A model generated the notes under the pieces. The model did no database searches and was not told the origin of the DNA. It saw nothing but the letters and a program-made list of their open reading frames with translations. This document shows, in pieces, positions 44,078 through 53,089 of a DNA stretch of 64,000 bases. Both the position numbers and the translations under genes were made by a program. The stretch is from Peribacillus simplex (GTDB lineage: Bacteria; Bacillota; Bacilli; Bacillales; DSM-1321). Each line of letters starts with the position of its first letter. Position 1 is the stretch's first letter. Location: NCBI RefSeq assembly GCF_030123325.1, contig NZ_CP126106.1, positions 2,446,001 through 2,510,000 of the forward strand. The letters are read 5' to 3'.

Positions 44078-44107
44078 AAGAACAAAACAATCAGGAGGTA
44101 GATTCCA

Positions 44108-45337
44108 TTGGAGCCAATCAAAAATACAACAGCACAGGAAAAGAGTCCGAATAAGTCAAAAACAAACCGCACTTTATTGTTAGGTGCAGCATTCCTGATG
44201 GCAACATCGGCAATAGGACCAGGTTTTTTAATGCAAACAACGGTTTATACACAAAGTCTTGCGGCAAGTTTCGGATTCGTCATTCTTATTTCGGTCATTC
44301 TTGATATATTTGCCCAAACAAATGTATGGCGCATTATAGCTGTATCCGAAAAACGGGGTCAAGAGATTGCAAACATGGTCCTTCCTGGGCTGGGTTATGT
44401 ACTTGCCGCACTGATCGTTATGGGCGGGCTGGCATTTAATATTGGAAATATCGCAGGAGCCGGATTAGGTCTAAATGCGATGACGGGAATATCCCCCACG
44501 GCCGGGGCGGCAATAAGCGCGGTCATCGCCGTACTGATTTTTGTAGTGAAAGAAGCAGGAAAAGCGATGGACCGTTTTACGCAAATTGCCGGATTTTTCA
44601 TGATTTGTTTGATGATTTATGTTGCTTGGACAACCTCTCCTCCAGTCGGGGAAGCGGTAGTGAGGACTTTTGCACCTGATAAAATCGATATTATCGCAAT
44701 CGTTACATTAGTGGGTGGATCTGTAGGCGGCTATATTACATTTGCAGGGGGACACCGTCTCTTGGATGCAGGCGTGAAAGGTGTTGGAGCATTACCTGAA
44801 GTCACAAAGAGTTCGATAATGGGGATATTGATCACTACGGTCATGCGTGTTGCATTATTTCTAGCCGTATTGGGTGTTGTTTCGAAAGGTTTACAAATTG
44901 ATCCGGGTAACCCTGCAGCATCCGTTTTTCAACTCGCAGCTGGTAATGTAGGATATAAAATCTTCGGTATCGTAATGTGGGCGGCCGCAATCACATCAGT
45001 AGTTGGAGCGGCATATACTTCCGTTTCATTCATCAGAACATTCAGCGAAAAAATTAATAAGAAGGCGAACTGGATAATCATTGGTTTTATTGTCGTTTCG
45101 ACCATTTGCTTTCTATTAATTGGTCAACCGGTTAAAGTACTGCTAGTAGTCGGGGCCATCAATGGACTCATTTTACCAATTGCCCTTGGGACATTGCTAA
45201 TTGCCGCATATAAGAAAAACATCGTGGGTGATTATAAGCATCCTTTATGGTTAACGATTTCCGGTGTGTTCGTGGTAGTCATCATGGCGTTAATGGGCGT
45301 ATATACATTAATGAAACAACTGCCAGCACTTTTTTAA
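44108..45337 (+). CDS. ycsG: NRAMP-family transporter (YcsG-like)
   Basis: A 409-residue membrane protein with about eleven helices. LMATSAIGPGFLMQTTVYTQ near residue 35 aligns with the NRAMP DPGN region, but the Asp-Pro-Gly-Asn metal motif reads (A)IGPGF instead, so divalent metal transport is doubtful. Members linked to pxp genes are better candidates for oxoproline or amino-acid uptake (inference). The start is TTG with AGGAGGTAG upstream. Confidence 0.82.
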   Translation: MEPIKNTTAQEKSPNKSKTNRTLLLGAAFLMATSAIGPGFLMQTTVYTQSLAASFGFVILISVILDIFAQTNVWRIIAVSEKRGQEIANMVLPGLGYVLAALIVMGGLAFNIGNIAGAGLGLNAMTGISPTAGAAISAVIAVLIFVVKEAGKAMDRFTQIAGFFMICLMIYVAWTTSPPVGEAVVRTFAPDKIDIIAIVTLVGGSVGGYITFAGGHRLLDAGVKGVGALPEVTKSSIMGILITTVMRVALFLAVLGVVSKGLQIDPGNPAASVFQLAAGNVGYKIFGIVMWAAAITSVVGAAYTSVSFIRTFSEKINKKANWIIIGFIVVSTICFLLIGQPVKVLLVVGAINGLILPIALGTLLIAAYKKNIVGDYKHPLWLTISGVFVVVIMALMGVYTLMKQLPALF

Positions 45338-45427
45338 TGATTAATGAACGAATATCCATTAAATTTAGGTCGAAGTGGTTTGCCAGTTTGCCACTGGCTG
45401 CCATTTCTTAATAGGAGTTGAATACTA

Positions 45428-46219
45428 ATGATCGATCTTTCTCAAGCTACCCCGGCTGAGTTGCGTTCAATGATTCGAAACAACGAATTGATTAAACCGA
45501 CTGCCGGCATGGCTAACGGTTATGCACAAGCGAACTTAGCCATCTTAAAAAAAGAGCATGCTTTTGATTTTTTATTATTCTGTCAGCGCAACCCTAAATC
45601 CTGTCCATTGCTGGACGTTACGGAAATTGGTTCACCCATTCCTGCATTCGCAGCAAAGTCTGGGGATATACGTACCGATATACCTAAATATAGGGTATAT
45701 AGATATGGGGAATTAGTGGAAGAAGTAACGGATATCTCAAACTATTGGGAAGACGATATGGTTGGATTTTTGATCGGGTGCAGCTTTACATTCGAACACG
45801 CCCTTTTGAATAATGATATTTCGATTCGCCATATTGAAGAGGGATGCAATGTGCCTATGTATAAAACCAATATTCCATGCATTGAAGCAGGGATTTTTCA
45901 TGGGAAAATGGTAGCTAGCATGAGGCCGATTCCACAAAAGGATGTGGTGAGGGCAACGCAAGTGACATCGCGGTTTCCTGCAGTTCATGGGTCACCAATC
46001 CATATTGGTGACCCTGAAGCGATCGGAGTTTCCAACATTCAGCATCCGGATTTTGGTGATCCAGTCACGATTCGTGATGGGGAAGTCCCGGTTTTTTGGG
46101 CATGTGGTGTAACGCCGCAATCCATTGCTATGGAGACCAAACCGGAGATCATGATCACGCATGCACCTGGACATATGTTCATTACGGACATTCGTGATGA
46201 GAAATTAGGAGTTTTATAA
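45428..46219 (+). CDS. ycsI: Putative hydro-lyase, DUF1445 (YcsI-like)
   Basis: A 263-residue protein of the YcsI/DUF1445 family (TAGMANGYAQANLAIL near the N-terminus, FLIGCSFTFEHALLNN, VHGSPIHIGDPEAIGV, ITHAPGHMFITDI at the end). The mammalian homologue is the N-terminal part of D-glutamate cyclase, which interconverts D-glutamate and 5-oxo-D-proline. Lying in a 5-oxoprolinase operon, a role feeding or interconverting oxoproline is reasonable. Confidence 0.85.
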   Translation: MIDLSQATPAELRSMIRNNELIKPTAGMANGYAQANLAILKKEHAFDFLLFCQRNPKSCPLLDVTEIGSPIPAFAAKSGDIRTDIPKYRVYRYGELVEEVTDISNYWEDDMVGFLIGCSFTFEHALLNNDISIRHIEEGCNVPMYKTNIPCIEAGIFHGKMVASMRPIPQKDVVRATQVTSRFPAVHGSPIHIGDPEAIGVSNIQHPDFGDPVTIRDGEVPVFWACGVTPQSIAMETKPEIMITHAPGHMFITDIRDEKLGVL

Positions 46220-46242
46220 CTGACAGAAAGAGATGAGTCCCT

Positions 46243-46998
46243 ATGCCTGAAAAGCTATTGAATATAACTGCATGTACACTTTCTCCATTGGGCGATTCCG
46301 CAATCGTGATTACATTCGGGAATGGAATGGAATACAGCATACACAAAAAAATAAAATTGTTAATGGATTTACTTGAAGATGAACCTTTTGCAGGATTTAT
46401 AGAATGTGTACCCGCATTTACTAATTTGACGGTTTTTTATGATCCATTTGTTGTTTATAAGGATCAAAAAAAAAGCAATGATACGGAAATATCTCCTTAT
46501 GAAGCGGTCCGTTCCATCATGGAAATGAAATTACAGGATTTAAAAGAAATTAAGGAAATCTCACATCGAACAGTTTCCATTCCCGTGTGCTATGGGAAGG
46601 AATATGGACCGGATTTGGAATATGTTGCCCGTTATAATGATTTGACTACTGATGAAGTCATTCACATTCATTCAACCGGGGAGTATTTGGCCTATATGAT
46701 CGGGTTCGCACCAGGTTTCCCGTTTCTTGGCGGAATGTCGGAAGAAATAGCGACACCTAGGCGTTCCTCTCCCCGAATGACCATTCCTGCAGGGGCAGTA
46801 GGAATCGCCGGTATGCAAACGGGTGTATATCCTATATCTACACCTGGTGGATGGCAATTGATCGGACAGACGCCAACCAAACTATTTTTACCGAATGTAA
46901 ATCCTCCAAGTCTATTACAAGCAGGAGACATCGTGAAGTTCCAACCGATAACGGATCAAGAATATAAAGAAATGATCCTTAAGGAGGGATTACAGTGA
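46243..46998 (+). CDS. pxpB: 5-oxoprolinase subunit B (KipI family)
   Basis: A 251-residue protein with LGDSAIVITFGN at the start, YMIGFAPGFPFLGGM near residue 150 and the AGAVGIAGMQTGVYPISTPG GWQLIG stretch (about 185-207, quoted in part), all typical of KipI/PxpB. In B. subtilis KipI was first described as an inhibitor of sporulation kinase KinA, but the conserved enzymatic role is in oxoprolinase. It overlaps pxpC by 4 bp. Confidence 0.92.
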   Translation: MPEKLLNITACTLSPLGDSAIVITFGNGMEYSIHKKIKLLMDLLEDEPFAGFIECVPAFTNLTVFYDPFVVYKDQKKSNDTEISPYEAVRSIMEMKLQDLKEIKEISHRTVSIPVCYGKEYGPDLEYVARYNDLTTDEVIHIHSTGEYLAYMIGFAPGFPFLGGMSEEIATPRRSSPRMTIPAGAVGIAGMQTGVYPISTPGGWQLIGQTPTKLFLPNVNPPSLLQAGDIVKFQPITDQEYKEMILKEGLQ

Positions 46999-47990
46999 GC
47001 CTGCGCGTAATCAAACCGGGATTATTGACGAGTATACAGGATCTTGGAAGAAAAGGATTTCAGCAACATGGGGTGATCGTAAGCGGGGCGATGGATGGAC
47101 ATTCTTTACGAATTGCCAATATGCTGGTTGGCAATGAAGAAGGAGAAGCGGCATTGGAAATTACTTTAATGGGTCCGACCATTAAAATCGAGAAAAATTG
47201 CCTGATTTCGATAACGGGTGGAAATTTATCACCTACAATCGATAATCACGCTATTCCGATGTGGAGGCCCATTCTTGTGAAAAATGGATCGATGCTTCGA
47301 TTTGAAGGGTGTAAATCAGGTTGCAGGGCTTATTTAACAGTGGCGGGAGGCTTCGCCATTCCTGAAGTTATGGAGAGCAAAAGCACTTATCTAAGGGCTG
47401 GGATTGGCGGCTTTATGGGGAGGGCATTAAAGGCTGACGATGTCTTGGAGTTTAATGAACCTTCGAAAACTCTTGGTGATAAGGCGTTCAACGGGTCATT
47501 TTCCTTCCCAAATTGGTTTGTCAATGAGAAGGAGTTCATGCCAGGAGGAAAACCTCTCATCCGTTTCATCGATGGAAGCCAATATGAAAGTTTCACAGAT
47601 TCAAGTAAAGATAGTTTTGTAGCGGGGGCATTTAAAGTTTCCAATCAATCCGACCGCATGGGATATAGATTATCAGGACCGACACTGGAATTAAAGGATA
47701 ATGGGGAGTTATTATCTGAAGCGGTCACAAATGGGTCCGTTCAGGTTCCTCCTGATGGAAACCCGATCATTCTCCTTGCGGATAGCCAAACGACTGGCGG
47801 ATATCCTAAGATGGCACAGGTGATCACGGCAGATTTACCAAGTATCGCGCAGGTTAAACCAGGGGAATCCATTCAGTTCTCACGGGTGAACCTGAAGGAG
47901 GCTGAAAAGCTTTTGCTTCAAAAAGAACGACAATTGAAGGAATTGCAGGTTTCGATATCCTTAGCCCTGAACAAATGGCTGGATACATAA
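46995..47990 (+). CDS. pxpC: 5-oxoprolinase subunit C (KipA family)
   Basis: A 331-residue biotin-dependent-carboxyltransferase-like protein (KPGLLTSIQDLGRKGFQQHG, ITGGNLSPTIDN, SQTTGGYPKMAQVITADLPS). It forms the oxoprolinase with PxpA and PxpB. The start is GTG, with AAGGAGGG upstream inside the end of pxpB. In B. subtilis kipR follows at this point; here a terminator ends the operon and the only IclR gene lies 11 kb further on. Confidence 0.92.
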   Translation: MSLRVIKPGLLTSIQDLGRKGFQQHGVIVSGAMDGHSLRIANMLVGNEEGEAALEITLMGPTIKIEKNCLISITGGNLSPTIDNHAIPMWRPILVKNGSMLRFEGCKSGCRAYLTVAGGFAIPEVMESKSTYLRAGIGGFMGRALKADDVLEFNEPSKTLGDKAFNGSFSFPNWFVNEKEFMPGGKPLIRFIDGSQYESFTDSSKDSFVAGAFKVSNQSDRMGYRLSGPTLELKDNGELLSEAVTNGSVQVPPDGNPIILLADSQTTGGYPKMAQVITADLPSIAQVKPGESIQFSRVNLKEAEKLLLQKERQLKELQVSISLALNKWLDT

Positions 47991-48010
47991 TTCCGCCTGC
48001 AAAACGATGA

Positions 48011-48042
48011 GAAAGTACTCTTTAAGAGTACTTTCTTTTTTT
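48011..48042 (+). terminator. Terminator of the pxp operon
   Basis: GAAAGTACTCTT and AAGAGTACTTTC form a nearly continuous palindrome followed by seven T. Confidence 0.88.
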
Positions 48043-48108
48043 GATTCCTTGTACAAAGTAAATGATAAGACGTTTCCGTTCTTAGCCCTTTACCAATTTA
48101 AAGTGTTG

Positions 48109-48137
48109 ACCGTTCTGACATCAGTACGGTTTTTTTA
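48109..48137 (+). terminator. Second terminator, or attenuator, before the respiratory operon
   Basis: ACCGTTCTG (48109-48117) pairs with CAGTACGGT (48122-48130, one mismatch), then seven T. It lies between the pxp terminator and the next promoter. Either it backs up the first terminator or it attenuates a leader transcript. Confidence 0.6.
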
Positions 48138-48172
48138 TTTGCAAAAGTTAAGGGGATTTTTCCAAAAGGATA

Positions 48173-48215
48173 GGGAAGTTCCCCGATATGGAACATTCGG
48201 GCAAGATCTTACAAT
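48173..48215 (+). promoter_or_regulatory. Putative activator site and promoter of the nitrate-type operon
   Basis: GGGAA-G-TTCCC (48173-48183) is a perfect 11-nt palindrome. A -10 box TACAAT follows at 48210-48215 with no good -35 box, which suits an activator-dependent promoter with the site centred near -44. It resembles the GGG/CCC palindromes described for the NreC regulator, except for spacing. The NarL-type regulator at 55725 is the inferred binder. Confidence 0.4.
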
Positions 48216-48253
48216 AAGGGTATGGTAATTGTTTGTAATGAGGAGGAATAGTA

Positions 48254-49336
48254 ATGCAGGCAAAGGTCACAGCAATTCAAAAAACAGGAAAATCGATTGA
48301 TGATGCTTTTGCATCACATTTTGCCAAGTCTATGTTTCTAGCAGTTTGCGGACTTGTATTCTTATCGTTTATTGGTACGAGAATGTTTACCCACGTAGAT
48401 TTAAACCTTTATGGCTATATGGTGGGGACGTTAATTTTTATTGGGGGTTTTTTTTACAGATTTATCGCATGGGGAGAAAGGCCGCCAACAAAGGTTTTCA
48501 TAAAAAAAGGAATCAAGATTCTATTTAGGAAATCAACGCCTAAAACAACAGTTGAACAGTTAGCGACATACAACTTCATCTGGAACAGGGGAATTTACCG
48601 ATGGACTCAGCACGTTCTAATGGGCTGGGGATGCATTCTTTCCTGCTTCGTGACATTTCCTCTGGTATTTGGATGGATGTATTTCACCATGGACGACAAC
48701 GGTTACTACCACATCATCGCAATGGGGATCCAGGTAATGACAGTACCAGCTAATGGGATCATTGCGTACTTATCATATAACGCCCTGAACATTACCGCTC
48801 TAATGGTCATTGCCGGAGTATGCATGGCTCTTTATCGTCGCTTGAAAAATATGCAGGCAAGGGCGGAACAACAATTCATGTATGACTTCCTACCATTATT
48901 CATGCTGTTATTGGTCAGCGTTACAGGATTGGCATTAACGTTCATGAACATCTTTTTGCACGGTGCAGGACAGCCAGCCATGTCCTTGATTCACCAGTGG
49001 TCCGTCATCATTACATTGATTTATCTTCCGTTCGGAAAACTTGCTCACATACCATTCCGCCCACTGAGTGTATTTGCTAGAAACTACAGAGAGCATTATG
49101 CGGAACAATCGATGAAAGGATGCAAAGTTTGCGGTAATGAGTTTGTTTCAAAAGAACAATCAAAAGATGTCATAGAGGTTCTCGGTAAGAATGATATAGA
49201 ATTTCAAACGAAGGATGGCCACCATCTTGCTGAAATGTGCCTACCTTGCCGAAGAAAATACCGGATAGCCCAATTTTCCGGTTTCCCTGTCCACGAGGTA
49301 AAAGTTAAGGAGGCGAACCAGAATGCAAAGGGATAA
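48254..49336 (+). CDS. Membrane cytochrome b-like subunit
   Basis: A 360-residue membrane protein with five to six hydrophobic segments (FLAVCGLVFLSFIGTRMF, YMVGTLIFIGGFFYRFI, VLMGWGCILSCFVTFPLVFG, ALMVIAGVCMAL, MLLLVSVTGLALTFM). Histidines at suitable membrane positions could bind heme (TQHVLMGWG, NIFLHGAG, SLIHQWSVI, KLAHIPF). The C-terminal soluble part has two CxxC pairs (CKVCGNEF and CLPCRRKY), perhaps a metal site. It overlaps the molybdoenzyme gene by 14 bp. I infer a quinol-oxidising anchor; NarI homology is only general. Confidence 0.65.
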   Translation: MQAKVTAIQKTGKSIDDAFASHFAKSMFLAVCGLVFLSFIGTRMFTHVDLNLYGYMVGTLIFIGGFFYRFIAWGERPPTKVFIKKGIKILFRKSTPKTTVEQLATYNFIWNRGIYRWTQHVLMGWGCILSCFVTFPLVFGWMYFTMDDNGYYHIIAMGIQVMTVPANGIIAYLSYNALNITALMVIAGVCMALYRRLKNMQARAEQQFMYDFLPLFMLLLVSVTGLALTFMNIFLHGAGQPAMSLIHQWSVIITLIYLPFGKLAHIPFRPLSVFARNYREHYAEQSMKGCKVCGNEFVSKEQSKDVIEVLGKNDIEFQTKDGHHLAEMCLPCRRKYRIAQFSGFPVHEVKVKEANQNAKG

Positions 49337-51491
49337 GTTTTTCAAAGAGGTGGAGAATGTGTTGCACCCTAATGAAACATTGGTTAAAACGCATTGTGCA
49401 TATTGCGGAATGCAGTGCGGGATGAATTTACGGGTAAATAGAGCGACAAATAAAGTCATTGGGGTTGAACCACGTTATGACTGGCCCGTAACTGTTGGGA
49501 AAATGTGTCCAAAAGGGGTTACAGCTTACCAGCAGACGAACCATGATGATCGCATTTTAACACCGCTTATTCGTGATGATGCATCATTAAAGGGAACAAA
49601 GGAAGGCTTCCGAGAAGCAAGCTGGGATGAAGCATATGATTTAATCGCGAAAAAATTCAGTGCGCTTCAAAAAAAATATGGAAAAGATGCATTATCCGTT
49701 TTCAGCGGCGTATCAATGACGAATGAAAAATGTTATTTAACAGGGAAATTTGCACGTGTGGCTCTTGGAACACGCTACATTGACTATAATGGCAGATTCT
49801 GCATGTCTAGTGCGGCCGGGGGATTCCTTCGTTCTTTCGGTGTGGATAGAGGTTCAACTTTACCCTGGACAGATATTCATGAAACGGATTGTTTATTTCT
49901 TGCAGGAAGCAACACAGCAGAATGCCATCCAACTTCTATGTTCCGTGTTTGGAACGTTCAAGAAAGAGGCGGTTACATTATCGTGGCGGATCCCCGCGAA
50001 ACGCCTGTTGCAAGAAGGGCGGATGTTCATCTTGATTTGAGACCGGGAACGGACCTTGCCCTTGCTAATGGAATCTTAAATGAATTAATTCAAAATGGTT
50101 ATGCTGATGAAGAATTTATTAATTATCATACAAATGGATTTGAAGAAACAAAAGAGCTTGTAAAAGAATTTACGCCGGAATATACGAGTGAGCTTACAGG
50201 TGTTGCACCGGAAAAGATCATTCGCGCAGCAGAGATTTACGGAAAAGCACCGAATGCAGTTGTCATGTTTGCCCGTGGAATTGAACAGCAGCATAAGGGC
50301 GTTGACAATGTTTCGGGATATACAAACATGGCGCTTGTGACAGGTAAGATTGGCCGTCCGAAGTCTGGTGTAGCAACATTCACTGGTCAAGGAAACGGAC
50401 AGGGTGGACGCGAGCATGGTCAGAAAGCGGATTTATTGCCAGGATACCGGAAAATCACGAATCCTGAACATGTAAAAGAAGTTTGTAACGTATGGAATAT
50501 CACTCCGGAGGAAATGCCTAAGCCTGGTGTTTCGGCATATGAAATGTTTGAACTGATGGAGCAAAAAACGATTCGCGGATTGTATCTGCTATGTTCTAAC
50601 CCTGCAGTATCTGCCCCTAATTTGAATTTTGTCAGAAGCGCGATGAAAAACCTGGATTTTATGCTGTGTTCCGATTTCTATCTTTCTGAATCAGCAGAGT
50701 TTGCAGATGTGATCCTGCCGTCCGTAACGTGGTCGGAAGATGAAGGAACAGTTACAAATCTTGAAGGACGCATTATAAAGATAAATAAAGCACAAGAACC
50801 AATCGGAGAATCTAAGCCAGATTGGCAAATGCAAGTAGAGCTTGCAGAACGTCTTGGGAGAGGAAGATATTTTTCCCATATGAAAACTGCAAAAGATGTG
50901 GCAGATGAATTCAGACTGGCCAGTAAAGGCGGAAATGCAGATTATTACGGCGCCACATGGGATAAGATTGACAAACAGGACGGAGTATTTTGGCCTTGTA
51001 AGGATGAAAATGACAAGGGAACGCCGCATATGTTCCTGGATAAAAAATTCTATCACGCAGACGGTAAAGCGAAAATTTGTGCACTTCCTTACCGTCCCCC
51101 TGCTGAGGAGCCAGATGACAAATATCCGCTTCGTTTAACAACTGGACGTGTCGTTTACCACTATTTATCAGGGAACCAGACGAGAAGAATTCAGTTCCTT
51201 CGTGATATGTGTCCGGAACCTTATGTGGAAGTACATCCGGATACAGCAAAAAAATACAATATGGACCATGAGGATAAGGTCCGCCTGTATACCCGAAGAG
51301 GTGAGGCAATCTATAAAGTGAAAATTACAGAAGCAATTCGTGAAGACACTGTATTTGTTCCATACCACTTTGGGCACGAGCAATCCATCAATCTATTAAC
51401 CATTGCAGCGCTTGATCCAATCTCTCGTATGCCGGAATTTAAGGTCTGTGCAGCCCAAATGGAAAAAGTCGAAATAAAGAAGGTGCAATAA
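49323..51491 (+). CDS. Molybdopterin nitrate-reductase-type catalytic subunit (NasC-like)
   Basis: A 722-residue bis-MGD oxidoreductase. The N-terminal [4Fe-4S] ligands are C25, C28, C32 and C62 (HCAYCGMQC...KMCPKG), and the likely Mo-ligand Cys160 lies in YNGRFCMSSAA. It aligns along its length with B. subtilis assimilatory nitrate reductase NasC (FARGIEQQ, ITGQGNGQGAREHGQKAD-like, LCSNPAVSAPN, LEGRI). There is no signal peptide, so it is predicted to be cytoplasmic. The NarK-type transporter and NreA-like protein in the same cluster support nitrate as substrate, although electron donors differ from the Nas system. Confidence 0.85.
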   Translation: MQRDKFFKEVENVLHPNETLVKTHCAYCGMQCGMNLRVNRATNKVIGVEPRYDWPVTVGKMCPKGVTAYQQTNHDDRILTPLIRDDASLKGTKEGFREASWDEAYDLIAKKFSALQKKYGKDALSVFSGVSMTNEKCYLTGKFARVALGTRYIDYNGRFCMSSAAGGFLRSFGVDRGSTLPWTDIHETDCLFLAGSNTAECHPTSMFRVWNVQERGGYIIVADPRETPVARRADVHLDLRPGTDLALANGILNELIQNGYADEEFINYHTNGFEETKELVKEFTPEYTSELTGVAPEKIIRAAEIYGKAPNAVVMFARGIEQQHKGVDNVSGYTNMALVTGKIGRPKSGVATFTGQGNGQGGREHGQKADLLPGYRKITNPEHVKEVCNVWNITPEEMPKPGVSAYEMFELMEQKTIRGLYLLCSNPAVSAPNLNFVRSAMKNLDFMLCSDFYLSESAEFADVILPSVTWSEDEGTVTNLEGRIIKINKAQEPIGESKPDWQMQVELAERLGRGRYFSHMKTAKDVADEFRLASKGGNADYYGATWDKIDKQDGVFWPCKDENDKGTPHMFLDKKFYHADGKAKICALPYRPPAEEPDDKYPLRLTTGRVVYHYLSGNQTRRIQFLRDMCPEPYVEVHPDTAKKYNMDHEDKVRLYTRRGEAIYKVKITEAIREDTVFVPYHFGHEQSINLLTIAALDPISRMPEFKVCAAQMEKVEIKKVQ

Positions 51492-52052
51492 ATGAAAAAG
51501 AGGCTCTACTTAGAACTTGAAAACTGCATAGGATGCAGGTCATGCCTAGCGGCTTGTACACAATGCGGAGGGCATGAAGAGCGGAACAGAAACTATGTAT
51601 ATGATGTAAACCCTCTGGTCAATCGGCAAACGATGCCTCTTATGTGCCTTCATTGTGTAAATCCTGCCTGTGCAAGGAGTTGTCCGGCCCAGGCAATCCA
51701 AATCCATGAGACAGGGGCCGTGTTATCAGCACTTGTTGAAAAATGTATCGGCTGTCAAAATTGTACGATTGCTTGCCCATACGGGATACCAAAATTTGAC
51801 ACTGAACAAAACTTAATGTACAAATGCGATCTGTGTATCGACCGGACAAAAGACAGGATCCCGCCAATGTGTGCAAGTGTTTGTCCGTCCAATACACTTC
51901 AATGGTTAACAGATGAAGAAATTGAAAATAAGAGAAATCAGTTTAATCTGGATAATGGAAAATGGGTGACTAGCCTTCCTTATCTTGAAAGTGAAACGAA
52001 CGTTAAGGTGAATCTCCCAGGTATTTTACAGGGGATAACTAAGCTATATTAG
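51492..52052 (+). CDS. 4x[4Fe-4S] ferredoxin-type electron transfer subunit
   Basis: A 186-residue protein with four cysteine groups: CIGCRSCLAAC near the N-terminus, CLHCVNPACARSC, CIGCQNCTIAC, and CDLC...MCASVC. This is the DmsB/HycB/NrfC arrangement that wires a molybdoenzyme to a membrane partner. The ATG directly follows the catalytic gene's stop codon. It has no signal peptide, in keeping with a cytoplasmic location beside the catalytic subunit. Confidence 0.9.
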   Translation: MKKRLYLELENCIGCRSCLAACTQCGGHEERNRNYVYDVNPLVNRQTMPLMCLHCVNPACARSCPAQAIQIHETGAVLSALVEKCIGCQNCTIACPYGIPKFDTEQNLMYKCDLCIDRTKDRIPPMCASVCPSNTLQWLTDEEIENKRNQFNLDNGKWVTSLPYLESETNVKVNLPGILQGITKLY

Positions 52053-52063
52053 GAGGGATTAAA

Positions 52064-52591
52064 ATGCCGTCAGATAAAAATAATAAAATTCCCTTTAATG
52101 AAGATAATTACACTCATAATATTGAACGGAATAATGAAAGAAAGCTTGACAGACGTGGGTTCATGAAAACATTGGTGGGTGCTGCTGGCGTATTCGCCAT
52201 TTCCTCCCTTCCTTGGGGGATGGTAGCGGCTAAAGAATTGATGGGGCTTGGGGAGAAGGAGTATCCTCACAAAAAAATCACAGATGTAAGCAAACTTGCA
52301 ATTGGTGACGCAATGAATTTTAAATTTCCAGGTGATCATGATGATGCCATTTTGATCAGATTGTCAGAAAAGAAATACGTAGCATACCAAAATGCATGCA
52401 CACATCTTCGCTGCCCGGTTTTCTGGGTGAAGGAAGAGGGAGAGATGATCTGTCCTTGCCATCATGGGAAATTTGATGTTGAAACAGGTGTTCCGACTGC
52501 AGGGCCGCCAAGAAGGCCGCTGCCTGAGATTCAGGTGAAAGTGGAAAATGGGGCGGTATACGCAGTAAGGGTGAAGCGTTATGAAGTTTAA
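52064..52591 (+). CDS. Rieske [2Fe-2S] protein with Tat-type signal/anchor
   Basis: A 175-residue protein. A twin-arginine motif and hydrophobic helix (DRRGFMKTLVGAAGVFAISS, 29-48) precede a Rieske domain with CTHLRC (112-117) and CPCHHGKFD (130-138), containing the two His and two Cys cluster ligands plus the disulfide pair. As in QcrA-type Rieske proteins, the signal probably stays as an anchor and puts the cluster outside the membrane. AGGAGGG precedes the ATG. Pairing with the cytochrome b-like protein suggests quinol oxidation. Confidence 0.88.
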   Translation: MPSDKNNKIPFNEDNYTHNIERNNERKLDRRGFMKTLVGAAGVFAISSLPWGMVAAKELMGLGEKEYPHKKITDVSKLAIGDAMNFKFPGDHDDAILIRLSEKKYVAYQNACTHLRCPVFWVKEEGEMICPCHHGKFDVETGVPTAGPPRRPLPEIQVKVENGAVYAVRVKRYEV

Positions 52592-52772
52592 GTTTATAGG
52601 TGTCGCATTGCTTTGTGCCTTCTTGATGATGAATATTGTATTTACCCAATTCATGGTTCACCAATTTTATTATGAAAATTATATAAATGTTCTAATTTTT
52701 GGTGGATTAAACATTGTTGTGTTTCCTTTAGCGTTATATACGTATAAAAAAACTAAATACGAAAAGGCGTGA
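52581..52772 (+). CDS. Small membrane protein, 63 aa
   Basis: Two hydrophobic helices (FIGVALLCAFLMMNIVFTQF and VLIFGGLNIVVFPLALYTY) and a short basic tail KKTKYEKA. It overlaps the Rieske gene by 11 bp and the next start region closely follows, so it is translationally embedded in the operon. I infer a small accessory or anchoring subunit of the membrane complex; no family recognised. Confidence 0.65.
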   Translation: MKFKFIGVALLCAFLMMNIVFTQFMVHQFYYENYINVLIFGGLNIVVFPLALYTYKKTKYEKA

Positions 52773-52777
52773 ATCAA

Positions 52778-53089
52778 ATGAACAGCGAAACTTACATTGA
52801 TTTATGTTTTGTAAAAGAGGCATCCGTAAACTTTTCTTCTGAAATCGATAAGCTTCTTTCAGAATTATTTAAAGGCTCCCGCCTTAACTGGTATTTGGAT
52901 GAAAAGTCAATGGATGGGTTAGATATTGTAGTTGCCGAAGTAAAGGGAATGAGTGGTTGGGAATCTGAAGAAGAAACAATTGAATTCATCGAGAATCATG
53001 CAGATGATAGATTATGGAAATATTTACATGGTTATCAAATATATGTATACAGTGCAAAGAGAGGGTGCAATACATGTGGCACACATTAA
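52778..53089 (+). CDS. Hypothetical acidic protein, 103 aa, in nitrate-type operon
   Basis: A soluble acidic protein ending in RGCNTCGTH, a CxxC pair that could bind metal or act as a redox site. The start is taken at ATG 52778, since AAAAGG is well placed for it and too close for the in-frame GTG at 52769. The body (DLCFVKEASVNFSSEIDKLL, WESEEETIEFIENHADDRLW) suggests one alpha/beta domain. Not recognised. Confidence 0.6.
   Translation: MNSETYIDLCFVKEASVNFSSEIDKLLSELFKGSRLNWYLDEKSMDGLDIVVAEVKGMSGWESEEETIEFIENHADDRLWKYLHGYQIYVYSAKRGCNTCGTH

Noticed and set aside
46243..47990. Naming the pair kipI-kipA as sporulation-kinase regulators
   Set aside because: The operon context with pxpA and ycsI favours the oxoprolinase role; a KinA effect cannot be read from sequence.
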